A DNA stretch of 64,000 bases from Allofranklinella schreckenbergeri. GTDB taxonomy: Bacteria > Pseudomonadota > Gammaproteobacteria > Burkholderiales > Burkholderiaceae_C. The position numbers were made by a program, and so were the translations under genes. The notes under the pieces were generated by a model that saw only the letters and a program-made list of their open reading frames with translations, ran no database searches and was not told the origin of the DNA. Positions within the stretch are counted from its first letter, which is position 1. The number at the start of each line of letters is the position of its first letter. Shown in pieces: positions 37,416 through 47,318 of the stretch. Location of the stretch: positions 124,001 through 188,000 of the forward strand of contig NZ_RDQM01000004.1 in the NCBI RefSeq assembly GCF_003703475.1, read 5' to 3'.

Positions 37416-40400
37416 TTACGGCGTGGCGCGCGGCAAGTCCAGCACGGTCACATCCGCGTTGGGCGTTTCGCCAAAGACTTGGGGCATATACAGGGCTTCA
37501 GCGCGGGTGGGCGGCAGGCGGAACTGGCCGGGCTGGTTCAGGCGCACGGTGTAGGTGTAATGCGTCTGGCCGGGGTGCAACCCGTGGTAATAGACGCGCA
37601 TGGCGTCCATCTTGCGCTCCTCCCACGCCACGCTCCAGCGGTCTTGCCGGTCTTCGCCTTGTGTCGCCAAGGCCGAGTCGCGCCCCAGGCCGCTGCCCAG
37701 GATGGCGCTGCCCGCAGGGATGGGGTCGGTCAGGGCCGTCATGCCCGTTTGGGCGCTGGCATGCACCACGAGGTGGACGCGGTAGATATCGCCTTGGCTC
37801 CACTGGCCGGGCCGCGTTTGCACGACGGGGACGATGGTTTTTTCCACCCGCAAGCCGGAGTGCACGGGCTGGGTGCTGGGCACAGCGGCCAGGGCGGAGA
37901 GCGTGATCCAGGGCTGGCCGCTGCCGATGTGCTCGACCTGCAATTGAGAGGCGGCAGCATCGCCCAGGCGCGCGATGGCATCGGGCCAGTCAAACGCCAT
38001 ATGCAGCTTGGCCGTGCTGGTGTTCACGGGTTTGCTGGCGGTGGTGCCCAACGCGGCGGGCTGCGCGGGCCAGGTTTGCTCCTGCACATCGGCACCCATG
38101 CGGGCGCGCAAGACGCCTGCGACCTCGGTCGCTTCATGCCATTGCGCGAAACGGCGCAAGGCCAACTGCCCCCAGAGGTTGGCGGTGGTGGTGCCCCAAT
38201 GGCCGTTTTTCTGGCGCGCCATCAGGCCGCTGACCAGGCCGCCCGCATCCTGCTTCCACTCGGGCATGTCGGCGGTGATGAGCAGCAGACGGGCGGCATT
38301 GGTGTTGCCGTTTTGCATGACCCACCACCAGTCGTCGCTGCGCTCGGTGGTAAAGCCGATGTGCGTGCCCGTGTGCACGATGCGGCTGCGCAGCTCCTGC
38401 TGCACAGTACGCAGTTGCTGTGCCTGGCCGGGCAAGCCCTGGGTGTTCTTCAGAATGAGCAGCCAATCCAGCAGCGCATGGGTGGGCAGGCGCTGCGGCG
38501 CCAGTTTCAGGCTCTCCAGCATGCTGGGCGTGGCCTGGCCGTGCTGGGCCAGGGCGGCGATCACGCTCAGGCGCTCGACCGTGCGATCGTGGCGGCCAAA
38601 GGTGTTTTGACGCCCCAAGCGCCCTTCAGCAACATTCGCCAGGGCTTTGAGCAGCGCATCGCGTGCGGCAGCGTCGATGCGCAAATCGGCTTCGCCCAAT
38701 TGGCCCAAGGTGGCATCGACGCTGAGCAAATGGGCGCTGAGCGCGATGTTGCCCTGCTCGCCATGCCCCCGGATGGGGAAGTACGCCGCCAGGCCGTCTG
38801 AGTCCAGGTAGCTGGGCAAATCGGCCAGCACGGCCTGGAGCATGTGCGGCTCCATCAGGCCCAGGGCTTTGCTGTGGCGTTGCTCCAAACAGGCATAGGG
38901 GTAGTTTTGCCACCAGCGGCGCAGGCCGGGCAGCGCATCGCCCGCCAGCGAGGCTTGTGCATCAAGGTGGATGCCGCCCAGGCCTTCCAGCGCGCCATCG
39001 GGCCAGGCGGTTGGCAATGTCAATGGCTCGCTGAGCTGGCGCAACGTGGCTTGCCGCACCGTCACCGGCACGGCGGCCAGCAGCTTTTGCGAAATGCGCA
39101 TGGCATCGCGCTGGGCGGGGTCCTCGGCGCTTGCCTGCACTTCCCAAAGGGTTTGGGCCTCGGCTTGTGCGGCGGGCGGTTGCGGGGCCGTCACACGCCA
39201 TTGCACGGTTTGCGAGGCGCCTGCGGGGATCTGCACCTGGCGCGGCTCCAGAGTCTGCGCGCCGTGGCGCGCTTGCACTTGCACGTTCATGGCCTTGGCA
39301 GTGGTGTTGCGCACGGTGATGCGGGCATCGTAGGCATCGCCCGCGCGCACCACCGGCGGCAGGCCGCTAATGAGCTGCACGTCTTGCGCCACGACGATTG
39401 AGCCGCTGCCCGAGCCGAAAAATTGCAGGCCGGCATCCGCAATGGCTTCAGCATGGAAGGTGGTGATGCTGTCGTTCAGGGGCACTTGCACCCGCGCCTT
39501 GCCTTGGGCATCGAGCTGCACTGCGGGCTGCCACAGCAGCAAGGTATCGAACAGCTCGCGCGTGGCGCCCTCCCCTTCCGAGCTGCCACCGCCGCCGCCT
39601 GCGGCGCGGGCCTTGAGGCCGTAATGGCGCCGCCCCACCACCTCCATTTGCGCGGTGGCGGTGCGCACGCCCCAGGGGCGGGTGCGCATCATGGCGCGCA
39701 GCACATCCCAACTGGGGTTGGGCGCCAACTCCAGCAGGGCCTGATCCACCACTGCCAGGGCCACCTCGGCGCCTGCAGCAGGCTGGCCGTTGGGCAGGCG
39801 CGCGGCAATCTCCAGCGTGGCTTGCTCGCCGGTGGCGTAGCGCGCTTTCTCCGGTTTGACGCTGACCTGGATGCGGTGGCCTTCGTCGCCCACGCGCACC
39901 AGCGCTACGCCCAAGCGGTAACTGGGCTTGCTCAAGTCCACCAGCGCCGTGGGCGGCACGGCTTCGCCCGTGTCGCTACGCCAGGCGTTCCACCACACGA
40001 TGGGCGAGCGCCAGCCCCAGGTGAAGAAGCTGTACCACGGCACATCGCGCAGCCGCCCGCGCACGGCCAGCACGCTGACATAAACGTTTGGCCCCCAGGC
40101 TTCATCGATCTTGAGGGTAAAACTGGGGTCGGAACCTGCCAGCTCGATGACGCGCGTTTCGATGATGCCTTCGCGCTCCACCGTCACCAGCGCCTGGGCC
40201 TGGCGGTAGGGCATGCGCACCTGAAAGCGCGCGGTCTCGCTGGGCTGATAGCTGGGCTTTTCGGGCAGCACGTCCATGCGGTCGGAGGATTCGCCCGCAA
40301 ACCACAGCTCACCTTCGCGCGTGACCCACACGCTGGTCGCAGAAGCAAAGCTGCGCCCGGCCGCGTCGCGGATTTCAGCCACCAGCTCGACTTCGCCACT

Positions 40401-43400
40401 TTCCGTCAGCTCCTTGACGCAATCAAAGCGGCCCGTTGGCCCGCTTTGGCCCTGGCACAGCACGCCCAGATCGCGCACTTCGTGATGGTGCTCGTATTTG
40501 TAAAAACCGCCCACCATGCGCTTGCGCGTGCTCAAGGTGGTGTGCTGGCGCCCGCGCACCTGCACGGCCGCGCCCGCCAAGGGCTGGCCTTGCGGCGTGA
40601 GGGCGATGGTGCGCACGCTCAGGGGTTTTTTCACCGACACCCAGTGGTCGGTGTGGATGCCCACCAGCGCTGCGGTGGGCCATAGCGCCTGCTTGTGGGT
40701 GAGGGTTTGCATTTCGCCATTGGGGTCTTCGAACGTGGCTTCGATGCGGATGTCTTTGGGGCGCTCGCCCAGCGCCTGATCCAGCCCCGGGATGGTGAAG
40801 CGGCCCTGGCCTTGCGCATCGAGTTGCAGCGGGGCTTTGTCCAGCAGCAAGCTGGCGCTGGCCGGCATCTCCGGCTGCGCTTGGCCTTCACCTGGGCTGC
40901 GGTTGACAGCTTGCGGCGCGTGGAAGGTATAGCGCTCGTATTCAGCGAAATGCAGGGGCTTGTCTTCCAGCATGGCCGAGATCTGCACCGGCCAATGGGA
41001 AGCTGCACCGCCGCTGACATAGCCCAGGTGCATGTTCATCTCCATCGCACGAGGCGCGCCGCCTTCGGCCGTGGGTTGCGCGGGGCTGGGCTGCACAGGG
41101 GTGATCGTGCCCGTCAACACGGGCAGGCGAAACTCCTCCACCCGAAATTGCGCGGTTTGCATGCCGCCATGCCGCTCGGCGCTGAAAGCCTGCATGTGCA
41201 CGGCGTATTCGCCCAAAGGGGCCAGTGGCGGCAGTTCGAGCGCGGATGTAGCCGCAGCGCCCCCGCTGGCATTGCGCCGCCACGTCAAGGGCAAGCGGAA
41301 CTCGCGCCCGCTGCCCAGGTGCTGCACCACCGCCGTTTGCGGCAAGTCCGCCTCCCCGGGCGCTGCGAAGCCGCCCAGCACGGGCAGGCGCGCGTAGTGC
41401 TTCATGGAGAGGGTTTCGCCCGCGCGCAGCAGGCTGCGATCCAGCACAGTGTGCAGCAGCGGGCCTTCGCCATCCAGGCCGTAGTCGTAATGCACATCAA
41501 AGCGCCAAGGTTCGATGCCCCGATTCCACTGCGTGGAGACCAAGCCCAAATCGCCGTCGTCCGTGCGGGCGCTGATGAAATAGCCACTGCCCTGCAAGCT
41601 TTCATCGGCGGAGCAGGTGGTTGGGGCGGGCAGTGCTTCAAAGCGCGCCACGCCTTGCCCATCCGTCACGCCCTGGGCCGCCACCTGCCCATCGCAACGG
41701 TTGACTTGCACGCGCGCGCCAGCCACCGGCTTGCCCGAATCCAGCGCCGTCACCCACGCCATGGCGTTTTCCGCCCCCAGCTTGAAATGCACCATCAAGT
41801 TGGTAACCAACACTGCCGTGCGCGCATGCAGCACGCGCGGCTCGCCATAAGCCTGGTCCAGCAAGGCCTTGCCCAAGGTGGGCGAGGCGATCTCCACCAC
41901 CTGGAAGCCCGGCTGCAAGGCGATGCCCACCACCTCTGTTTCGCGGCGCTGGGCGTTGTCGCGGCGGGCGGGCAGGGTTTGCTCTATTACCCTGGGCGCT
42001 TGGTTGAGCAAGGACAGCCCGCGCGTCTCGATGGCGTCCTCATCGTCTGCATCGCCTTGCGATGCGGTGGCGCTGGCAGCGCGCGCAGGCACGACCACGC
42101 CCAGCTTTTGCGCGCGCGTGCGCTGGATATAGCCCCCCGGGCTGAACAACTGCACGCGCGCCAGCCACTGCATGATGTCGCGATCGTGGTCGAGCTTGAG
42201 GATCTTCACGGGCAGGGGCGCTTCCACCGCGCGCAGCGTGACCGGCAACAGCGCAGGCTCGTGGTAGCCCTCGGCAAAGCGCTCCATCACGGCGAAATCG
42301 CCCGTGGCGAATTTGGCCAGCGCGGGCAGGCCGCCTGTGGCCACTTTGAGCGGAAAGGACGCGGCATTGCGCAAGGCGCGGCCCGCTTCGTCCTGCACGT
42401 CTGCGGGCAGCACCAGCTCAAAAGCCGTGTTGGGCGGCAGCGGCGCGGCAAACCGCACCGTGTCGAAATAGCGCCCCGGCAAGGGCTTGTCCCGCCACTG
42501 CTGCACGCTCGTGCCGGCCTCGCTATCGCTGGCGTCGCCCTCCAGGGCCACTCCCTGCCAGACGCGCTCGCCCGCACGCAGTTGGATGTGCTCCAGCCAG
42601 CGCATATCCAGGGGCGCAGAAAAACGCAACTGCATGGGGCGCAGGGGCGAGCAAGGGTTGCTGGCCTTTTCGCGCTCACACTGGAACACCGCTTCAAACG
42701 GCTCGCGCACCCGGTAATAAAAGGTTTGGGCGCTTTCGCTGCTCAGCCCGCTGAGCGCGCGCACGCCTTTGCCCAACACCAGCTTCATCGCCACCCCGGC
42801 GCTCAGGCGGCGCTGGCACGCCAGGCCCACGATGGCCTGGGCAGGCCCCTGCTCGCCTCCCTCCCATTGCAGCGCCAGCAGTTGTTGGCGCTCTTGCGCA
42901 TCCAGCACCCGCACGGGGATGCGCTCGCCCACATCCTCGGCCTCGCAATGCACGTGTCGGGGCAGGCTGGCGGCATCAACAGGGGCAGAGAACTGCACCA
43001 GAAAGCGCTGCTCCTCGTCCACGCCCTGCATCCAGGGGTCTTTCTCCAGTTGGTTCCAGGGCAGGTTGCTGCTGAGTTCTTCGCCCCACGGCTCAATGCG
43101 CTGCACCTGGGGGCCGCCGGTGTTGAAATGCTGCGGTGCGGCCAAGGCGATGGGGTGGCCTTGCAAATCGCGGAATGCGGCATCGGCCGTCACCGTGCAT
43201 GCCACACCGGCGGGCAATGGCTGCTTGAACGCCCAGGCCCATTGGCGCGGGCTGAGCCAGCGGCCCTCGCCAGCGGCCTCGCCGCCCACGCACTGCACCT
43301 GCACGGGCGCGGCAACCTGGGGGCGGCCGAATGCCACGGCATCTTGCGCAAAAGTCACCACTACTTGCGCAGGCTCGGAGACGGAGCCGCTGGGCGTGAT

Positions 43401-43547
43401 GCTGACAGGCTGCGCGGCATAGGCGCTGCCTCCCCAAAAACCTGCCGCCAACATGCTGAACGCAGCCGCACATGCTCCAAGGGCCGCCCGTGCGGCGGGG
43501 AGACGCCCAAAACTCCCAAAACGAAGCCAAGAACTGTCTGCAACCAT
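37416..43547 (-). CDS. Bacterial alpha-2-macroglobulin (YfhM-like)
   Basis: A very large periplasmic protease trap of about 2,043 residues. A signal-like N-terminus ends near SAYAAQP. The MG domains follow over the first 1,100 residues. The A2M core contains the ATRELFDTLLLWQPAV region, and the thioester site YACLEQ has Cys1553. Ordered helical repeats of the thioester domain follow, then a C-terminal receptor-like domain with YYHGLHPGQTHYTYTVR. The CLEQ motif means the covalent trap should be functional. The ATG at 43547 gives a signal sequence but has a weak ribosome-binding site; the frame is open further upstream. The usual partner pbpC is absent: a TlpA-like gene follows instead. Confidence 0.92.
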   Translation of the reverse strand: MVADSSWLRFGSFGRLPAARAALGACAAAFSMLAAGFWGGSAYAAQPVSITPSGSVSEPAQVVVTFAQDAVAFGRPQVAAPVQVQCVGGEAAGEGRWLSPRQWAWAFKQPLPAGVACTVTADAAFRDLQGHPIALAAPQHFNTGGPQVQRIEPWGEELSSNLPWNQLEKDPWMQGVDEEQRFLVQFSAPVDAASLPRHVHCEAEDVGERIPVRVLDAQERQQLLALQWEGGEQGPAQAIVGLACQRRLSAGVAMKLVLGKGVRALSGLSSESAQTFYYRVREPFEAVFQCEREKASNPCSPLRPMQLRFSAPLDMRWLEHIQLRAGERVWQGVALEGDASDSEAGTSVQQWRDKPLPGRYFDTVRFAAPLPPNTAFELVLPADVQDEAGRALRNAASFPLKVATGGLPALAKFATGDFAVMERFAEGYHEPALLPVTLRAVEAPLPVKILKLDHDRDIMQWLARVQLFSPGGYIQRTRAQKLGVVVPARAASATASQGDADDEDAIETRGLSLLNQAPRVIEQTLPARRDNAQRRETEVVGIALQPGFQVVEIASPTLGKALLDQAYGEPRVLHARTAVLVTNLMVHFKLGAENAMAWVTALDSGKPVAGARVQVNRCDGQVAAQGVTDGQGVARFEALPAPTTCSADESLQGSGYFISARTDDGDLGLVSTQWNRGIEPWRFDVHYDYGLDGEGPLLHTVLDRSLLRAGETLSMKHYARLPVLGGFAAPGEADLPQTAVVQHLGSGREFRLPLTWRRNASGGAAATSALELPPLAPLGEYAVHMQAFSAERHGGMQTAQFRVEEFRLPVLTGTITPVQPSPAQPTAEGGAPRAMEMNMHLGYVSGGAASHWPVQISAMLEDKPLHFAEYERYTFHAPQAVNRSPGEGQAQPEMPASASLLLDKAPLQLDAQGQGRFTIPGLDQALGERPKDIRIEATFEDPNGEMQTLTHKQALWPTAALVGIHTDHWVSVKKPLSVRTIALTPQGQPLAGAAVQVRGRQHTTLSTRKRMVGGFYKYEHHHEVRDLGVLCQGQSGPTGRFDCVKELTESGEVELVAEIRDAAGRSFASATSVWVTREGELWFAGESSDRMDVLPEKPSYQPSETARFQVRMPYRQAQALVTVEREGIIETRVIELAGSDPSFTLKIDEAWGPNVYVSVLAVRGRLRDVPWYSFFTWGWRSPIVWWNAWRSDTGEAVPPTALVDLSKPSYRLGVALVRVGDEGHRIQVSVKPEKARYATGEQATLEIAARLPNGQPAAGAEVALAVVDQALLELAPNPSWDVLRAMMRTRPWGVRTATAQMEVVGRRHYGLKARAAGGGGGSSEGEGATRELFDTLLLWQPAVQLDAQGKARVQVPLNDSITTFHAEAIADAGLQFFGSGSGSIVVAQDVQLISGLPPVVRAGDAYDARITVRNTTAKAMNVQVQARHGAQTLEPRQVQIPAGASQTVQWRVTAPQPPAAQAEAQTLWEVQASAEDPAQRDAMRISQKLLAAVPVTVRQATLRQLSEPLTLPTAWPDGALEGLGGIHLDAQASLAGDALPGLRRWWQNYPYACLEQRHSKALGLMEPHMLQAVLADLPSYLDSDGLAAYFPIRGHGEQGNIALSAHLLSVDATLGQLGEADLRIDAAARDALLKALANVAEGRLGRQNTFGRHDRTVERLSVIAALAQHGQATPSMLESLKLAPQRLPTHALLDWLLILKNTQGLPGQAQQLRTVQQELRSRIVHTGTHIGFTTERSDDWWWVMQNGNTNAARLLLITADMPEWKQDAGGLVSGLMARQKNGHWGTTTANLWGQLALRRFAQWHEATEVAGVLRARMGADVQEQTWPAQPAALGTTASKPVNTSTAKLHMAFDWPDAIARLGDAAASQLQVEHIGSGQPWITLSALAAVPSTQPVHSGLRVEKTIVPVVQTRPGQWSQGDIYRVHLVVHASAQTGMTALTDPIPAGSAILGSGLGRDSALATQGEDRQDRWSVAWEERKMDAMRVYYHGLHPGQTHYTYTVRLNQPGQFRLPPTRAEALYMPQVFGETPNADVTVLDLPRATP

Positions 43548-43815
43548 TTTTTTCTGCTTCAAGAAAGTGACCGAACAGGGCCAGGATGGGCACAGCCTGC
43601 CTCGCCCCAAAGCCTGCTCAAAGTCCCGACGCAAGCGGGCGAAGTGGTGTGGGATGGGCTCTGCGTGCGCCGCAGACCGCCCCAATCCGCCTCATGGCCA
43701 GCCGCGCAGAGACTTTGCATAGGCTCTGGCAGATCATTATGGGACAAGCCCTCTGCGCACAAAGCCTTGCCAGCCCCGGCAGTGGCCACGGCCCACGCCT
43801 TTTCAAAAACCATAA
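43548..43815. other. Intergenic region upstream of the alpha-2-macroglobulin gene
   Basis: About 270 bases without a credible gene; open frames exist on both strands but show no start signal or family pattern. It presumably contains the alpha-2-macroglobulin promoter and ends at element L. Confidence 0.5.
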
Positions 43816-43892
43816 TTACAATTCAAAAAGAAAATTAATCACCTTGTTATGGCGTGATAGATATAAATTTTCATTTATATTGAATTGTAAAA
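43816..43892 (+). repeat. Palindromic intergenic element, copy L
   Basis: Arms TTACAATTCAAAAAGAAAAT and TGAATTGTAA are complementary. The usual CAATCAA/TTGATTG ends are replaced by the equally paired CAATTCAA/TTGAATTG. The plus-strand core is CTTGTTATGGCGTGATAG. No plus-strand gene ends upstream, so this copy breaks the usual orientation rule. Confidence 0.85.
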
Positions 43893-43924
43893 AATCTTGA
43901 TGCGGGATACCCCATCAAGGGCCG

Positions 43925-44105
43925 CAAGCAAAAAAGAAGGCACCTGCAAGGGTGCCTTTATAGGGTGGAAGTCTCCGGCTGTTATACGGTTATCTCGACT
44001 GCCTTGGTGAAATAGGAAGAATGGTGGCAGTGCGTTGTTTTGTCTCCTCGGCCTCTCGGCGACTGCAATGCCTGGAAGGCATCCGTCGCGAGTGGTGCGG
44101 ACTAT
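43925..44105 (-). ncRNA. Candidate structured small RNA with terminator
   Basis: On the minus strand, a TATAGT box near 44101-44106 is followed by hairpin-rich sequence (GATGCCTTCCAGGCAT; GTCGCCGAGAGGCCGAGGAGA). The stretch ends in AAGGCACC-cttgca-GGTGCCTT with a TCTTTTTT tail (about 43935-43962), a good intrinsic terminator with no gene in front of it. No named RNA family is recognised. It could instead be the leftover leader of a lost gene. The short reading frame that crosses it has no conserved features. Confidence 0.45.
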
Positions 44106-44145
44106 AGCGCTCTGGCCCGATTCATCCATAGGGGCTTACCCCGAC

Positions 44146-44544
44146 TCACATCCACCAAGACAGCCAGCCCCAAGGCGTTTTCAGCCGCGCCATGCTGAAC
44201 ATGGTCAAAAAACACAGCAGGGCAGCCATATATGCGCCCCATTGGTGCAGCCGCCGCCTCGCGCGCAAAGCCACAAAGCCCAGCACGATATAGGCCACAA
44301 GCAGTAGCAGCTTGACCTGCAACCAGCGGGCGTGAAGCATGCCAAAGTCGTAAGCCGCCAGCAGCACAAGGGCGGAAGCCAGCAGACAAATATCGATGCC
44401 CATGCTGAGCCGGCGCATGGGCTTGGTCAGCGGCTTGCGCGAACCCAGCAGCACCGCCAGAGCGCGAGCGGCAAACAAACTGCCGCTGAGCACGACCAGG
44501 CTCATGTGCAGATGCTTCAGCCAGGGGTAGGAATCGATCAGCAT
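44146..44544 (-). CDS. SirB2-family membrane protein
   Basis: A 132-residue inner-membrane protein of the SirB family. The pattern is a short N-terminus YPWLKHLHMSLVVLSGSLF with the conserved histidines, then four hydrophobic segments, with the basic loop SRKPLTKPMRRLSMGID between the first two. Family function is unclear; the name derives from an invasion-gene regulator. The ATG at 44544 gives the conserved start; the frame extends 20 codons upstream to within a few bases of ybeY. It lies 34 bases after the ybeY stop in the same direction. Confidence 0.85.
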   Translation of the reverse strand: MLIDSYPWLKHLHMSLVVLSGSLFAARALAVLLGSRKPLTKPMRRLSMGIDICLLASALVLLAAYDFGMLHARWLQVKLLLLVAYIVLGFVALRARRRLHQWGAYMAALLCFLTMFSMARLKTPWGWLSWWM

Positions 44545-44578
44545 GTGCGCACCCCAATACCCATCATGAATTAGCCCA

Positions 44579-45040
44579 TCAACTTGGCAAATAGGGGTTG
44601 GCAAAACCCAGGCCGTGCAAGATGCGCACTTCTTGCGCCTCCATCGCCTGTGCGTCCTCCTCGCTGGTCTCGTGATCCCAGCCCTGGGCGTGCAAAGCGC
44701 CGTGCACCAGCAAATGCGCGTAATGGGCCTGCAAACTCTTGCCTTGCTCGGCGGCCTCGCGCGCCACCACGGGTGCGCACAGCACCAAGTCGGCCATAAC
44801 CACAGGCTCCTGGGCGTAATCGAACGTCAGCACATTGGTCGCGTAATCCTTGTGGCGATAAGTGTGGTTGAGCTGGCGGCCCTCCTCCTCGCCCACGATG
44901 CGCACGCTCATTTCCGCCGGGCCAGCCAGTGCATGGCGCAGCCAGCGCACCACACGATGGCGCGGCAGCGCCGCACGGTGCAACGCGGCATCGTCCAGAC
45001 GGGCAAATTGCAAAGACAAAGTGAGTTCGGGTAAGGCCAT
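44579..45040 (-). CDS. ybeY: Endoribonuclease YbeY
   Basis: Single-strand endoribonuclease for 16S rRNA 3'-end maturation and ribosome quality control. The 153-residue enzyme has the zinc site H3xH5xH in [15 protein letters not shown], with His113, His117 and His123. [19 protein letters not shown] is the other signature. It lies 43 bases after the MliC-like gene within the phoH-mliC-ybeY run, a conserved association. Confidence 0.95.
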   Translation of the reverse strand: MALPELTLSLQFARLDDAALHRAALPRHRVVRWLRHALAGPAEMSVRIVGEEEGRQLNHTYRHKDYATNVLTFDYAQEPVVMADLVLCAPVVAREAAEQGKSLQAHYAHLLVHGALHAQGWDHETSEEDAQAMEAQEVRILHGLGFANPYLPS

Positions 45041-45083
45041 GGTGTGCTCTTGGGGTGTTGATCCGCGCGCGCCGCAGCGGCGT

Positions 45084-45581
45084 TCAGCTTTGCGGGGCGC
45101 TGGGGGCGTGTGCGGCGTGCCCAGGCTGAGCCGCCACCTCGCGGCACTGAGTCAGCACATCCACTTCTTGCGCCGAAACGCCAGCGGCTTTGAAGCGCAG
45201 CGCGCCCAGGCGCTCGCTCCAGCGGTAGCTGTTTTCGGCATCCACCGCCACGTATTGCCCCGGTGCATGCGGCAGCGGCTGCATGGCAATGCGCTGGCCT
45301 GCATAGGCGAGGATGGCGCGCTCGCCGAGCTGGCCCGCCTGGCCGATGTAGCTCAAGCCGATGCGCTCTCCCGTCGCGCACTGGTATTGCTTGTGCATTG
45401 CACTGGCTGCGGCCGCGCGCAGCGCTTTGCCCGCCACAGTTGCCTGCTGGGCACTTTGCACATTGGGCTCGGGGGCTGTTGCGGCCGATGGGCTGGCGCA
45501 GCCTTGCACCACCAGCGTCGCCGCAAGCGCCGCAGCAACCACCGAGCCAGCCCGCCCCCACATCCGCTGATTACTGCGCAT
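45084..45581 (-). CDS. MliC-like lysozyme-inhibitor lipoprotein
   Basis: A 165-residue lipoprotein that probably protects peptidoglycan from C-type lysozyme. The lipobox ends in Cys28 (VVQGCAS). The C-terminal domain has the MliC pattern: [15 protein letters not shown], then [30 protein letters not shown] and the second Cys in LTQCRE. AGGAGGGTGGCG precedes the ATG at 45581, and the start overlaps the phoH stop by 11 bases. Inserted between phoH and ybeY, it is a variation on the usual pair. Confidence 0.8.
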   Translation of the reverse strand: MRSNQRMWGRAGSVVAAALAATLVVQGCASPSAATAPEPNVQSAQQATVAGKALRAAAASAMHKQYQCATGERIGLSYIGQAGQLGERAILAYAGQRIAMQPLPHAPGQYVAVDAENSYRWSERLGALRFKAAGVSAQEVDVLTQCREVAAQPGHAAHAPSAPQS

Positions 45582-46596
45582 CGCCACCCTCCTGCACTGG
45601 CGCGGGCTGCGTGCGGCCGCTCTCGCCACGGGGTTTGGAGGCCGCTTTGCCGCTCTGGGCCGCATCGTAGGCATCCACAATCCGCGCCACCAAGGGGTGA
45701 CGCACCACATCGCCGCTGTCAAACTCGGTAAATGCAATGCCTTTGACGCGCTTGAGAATGCGCCGGGCATCCAGCAAGCCGCTGGTGGCCCCCTTGGGCA
45801 AATCGATCTGGCTGGCATCGCCCGTAATCACGGCTTTAGCGCCAAAGCCGATGCGGGTGAGAAACATCTTCATCTGCTCGGGCGTGGTGTTTTGCGCTTC
45901 ATCCAGAATCACGAAAGCGTTGTTGAGCGTGCGCCCGCGCATGAAGGCCAGCGGGGCGATTTCCAGCGCATTGCGCTCGAACGCTTTTTGCACGCGGTCA
46001 AATCCCATGAGTTCATACAACGCGTCGTACAACGGGCGCAGGTAAGGATCGACCTTTTGCGTCAAATCGCCAGGCAAAAAGCCCAGCCGCTCGCCCGCCT
46101 CCACCGCCGGGCGCGTCAGCACAATGCGCTGCACCGCGTTGCGCTCCAGGGCATCGACCGCACAAGCCACGGCCAGATAGGTTTTACCCGTGCCCGCCGG
46201 GCCAATGCCGAAGGTGATGTCGTGCTCGGCAATGTGGCTCAGGTACACGCTTTGGTTGGGCGTGCGGGCGCGCAAATCGCTGCGGCGCGTGGACAGGCGC
46301 ACCGCGCCGTGCGCATCCTCGGCCATGGGGCTGTCGCCCACCAGCATCAACTGCACGTATTCGGGGGAAATATCCCGCTGCGCCATTTCATAAAGCGCCT
46401 GCAACACCTCCAGCGCCTTTTGCGCATTGCGTTTGCTGCCTTCGATGCGGAAGGACTCCTCCCGCCGCACGATGGTGGTCTGCGTCGCCGCTTCGATGGT
46501 GCGCAAATGCGCATCCATGGGGCCAGCCAGCCGGGCCAGGCGTTGATTGTTGACGGGGATAAAAGAGTGGCGCAGCGTGTGAGACAAGGCGATCAA
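45571..46596 (-). CDS. phoH: PhoH-family ATPase
   Basis: A 341-residue P-loop ATPase, PhoH-like/YbeZ type, which works with YbeY in RNA metabolism. A KH-like N-terminal region (about 20-75) precedes the ATPase core with GPAGTGKT at 132-139, RPAVEAGERLGFLPGDL, the Walker B FVILDEAQNTTPEQMKMFL and ITGDASQIDLP. The last 25 residues are a low-complexity tail. The start is divergent from ruvA, with 88 bases between. Confidence 0.95.
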   Translation of the reverse strand: MIALSHTLRHSFIPVNNQRLARLAGPMDAHLRTIEAATQTTIVRREESFRIEGSKRNAQKALEVLQALYEMAQRDISPEYVQLMLVGDSPMAEDAHGAVRLSTRRSDLRARTPNQSVYLSHIAEHDITFGIGPAGTGKTYLAVACAVDALERNAVQRIVLTRPAVEAGERLGFLPGDLTQKVDPYLRPLYDALYELMGFDRVQKAFERNALEIAPLAFMRGRTLNNAFVILDEAQNTTPEQMKMFLTRIGFGAKAVITGDASQIDLPKGATSGLLDARRILKRVKGIAFTEFDSGDVVRHPLVARIVDAYDAAQSGKAASKPRGESGRTQPAPVQEGGDAQ

Positions 46597-46684
46597 TCCA
46601 AAATAGCCGCAGAGGAATCGGCAACAATCGGCAGGCGGCGCCCCTCAGCACAACGCCGCACAGCCACTGAAACAGAGAAAAGCC

Positions 46685-47263
46685 ATGATAGGACAACTGC
46701 GCGGAACCCTGGCGGAAAAAAGCCCGCCGCTGATCGTCATCGATTGCCACGGCGTGGGCTACGAGGTGCAGGTCTCCATGAACACCTTTTACCACCTGCC
46801 CGCCGTGGGCGAGAGCGCCCTTTTGCTCACCCACCTGGTGGTGCGCGAGGACGCCCACATCCTCTTTGGTTTTGGCAGCGCGCGCGAACGCGCCTGCTTT
46901 CGCGAGCTGATCAAAATCTCCGGCCTGGGGCCCAAGACCGCCCTGGCCATCCTCAGCGGACTGACGGTGGACGACCTGGCCAGCGCCATCGCCCAGCAAG
47001 AGCTGGCTTTGCTCACGCGCATCCCTGGCATCGGCAAGAAAACCGCTGAGCGACTACTGCTGGAACTCAAAGGCAAACTGGGCGATGCAGGCGGCCTGTC
47101 GCCCTTGGCCAACGCACCTTCGCAACAGCGCCAGGACATCCTTCAGGCCTTGCTGGCGTTGGGCTATTCCGACAAAGAGGCACAACAATCGTTAAAAAAC
47201 CTGCCTAGCGATATAAGTGTAAGTGAAGGTATCAAGTCCGCCCTAAAATCGTTGGCAAAGTGA
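46685..47263 (+). CDS. ruvA: Holliday junction DNA helicase subunit RuvA
   Basis: Binds four-way junctions and loads RuvB for branch migration. The 192-residue protein shows the N-terminal OB fold [20 protein letters not shown]. Helix-hairpin-helix motifs follow ([38 protein letters not shown]). The C-terminal RuvB-binding domain is [19 protein letters not shown]. ruvB and ruvC are not in the window. It is followed by the secreted protease gene 55 bases on. Confidence 0.96.
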   Translation: MIGQLRGTLAEKSPPLIVIDCHGVGYEVQVSMNTFYHLPAVGESALLLTHLVVREDAHILFGFGSARERACFRELIKISGLGPKTALAILSGLTVDDLASAIAQQELALLTRIPGIGKKTAERLLLELKGKLGDAGGLSPLANAPSQQRQDILQALLALGYSDKEAQQSLKNLPSDISVSEGIKSALKSLAK

Positions 47264-47318
47264 TGCGAGAAGAGTCCATCGCTTTGCGTGCATGATGGCT
47301 TTTACTAGAGAGGTACAT

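Noticed and set aside
40695-43838. A 1,047-codon open frame on the plus strand opposite the alpha-2-macroglobulin gene
   Set aside because: It is the complement of a real gene in GC-rich DNA; its product is Ala/Arg/His-rich without any family motif, while the minus strand has a complete alpha-2-macroglobulin with a thioester site.
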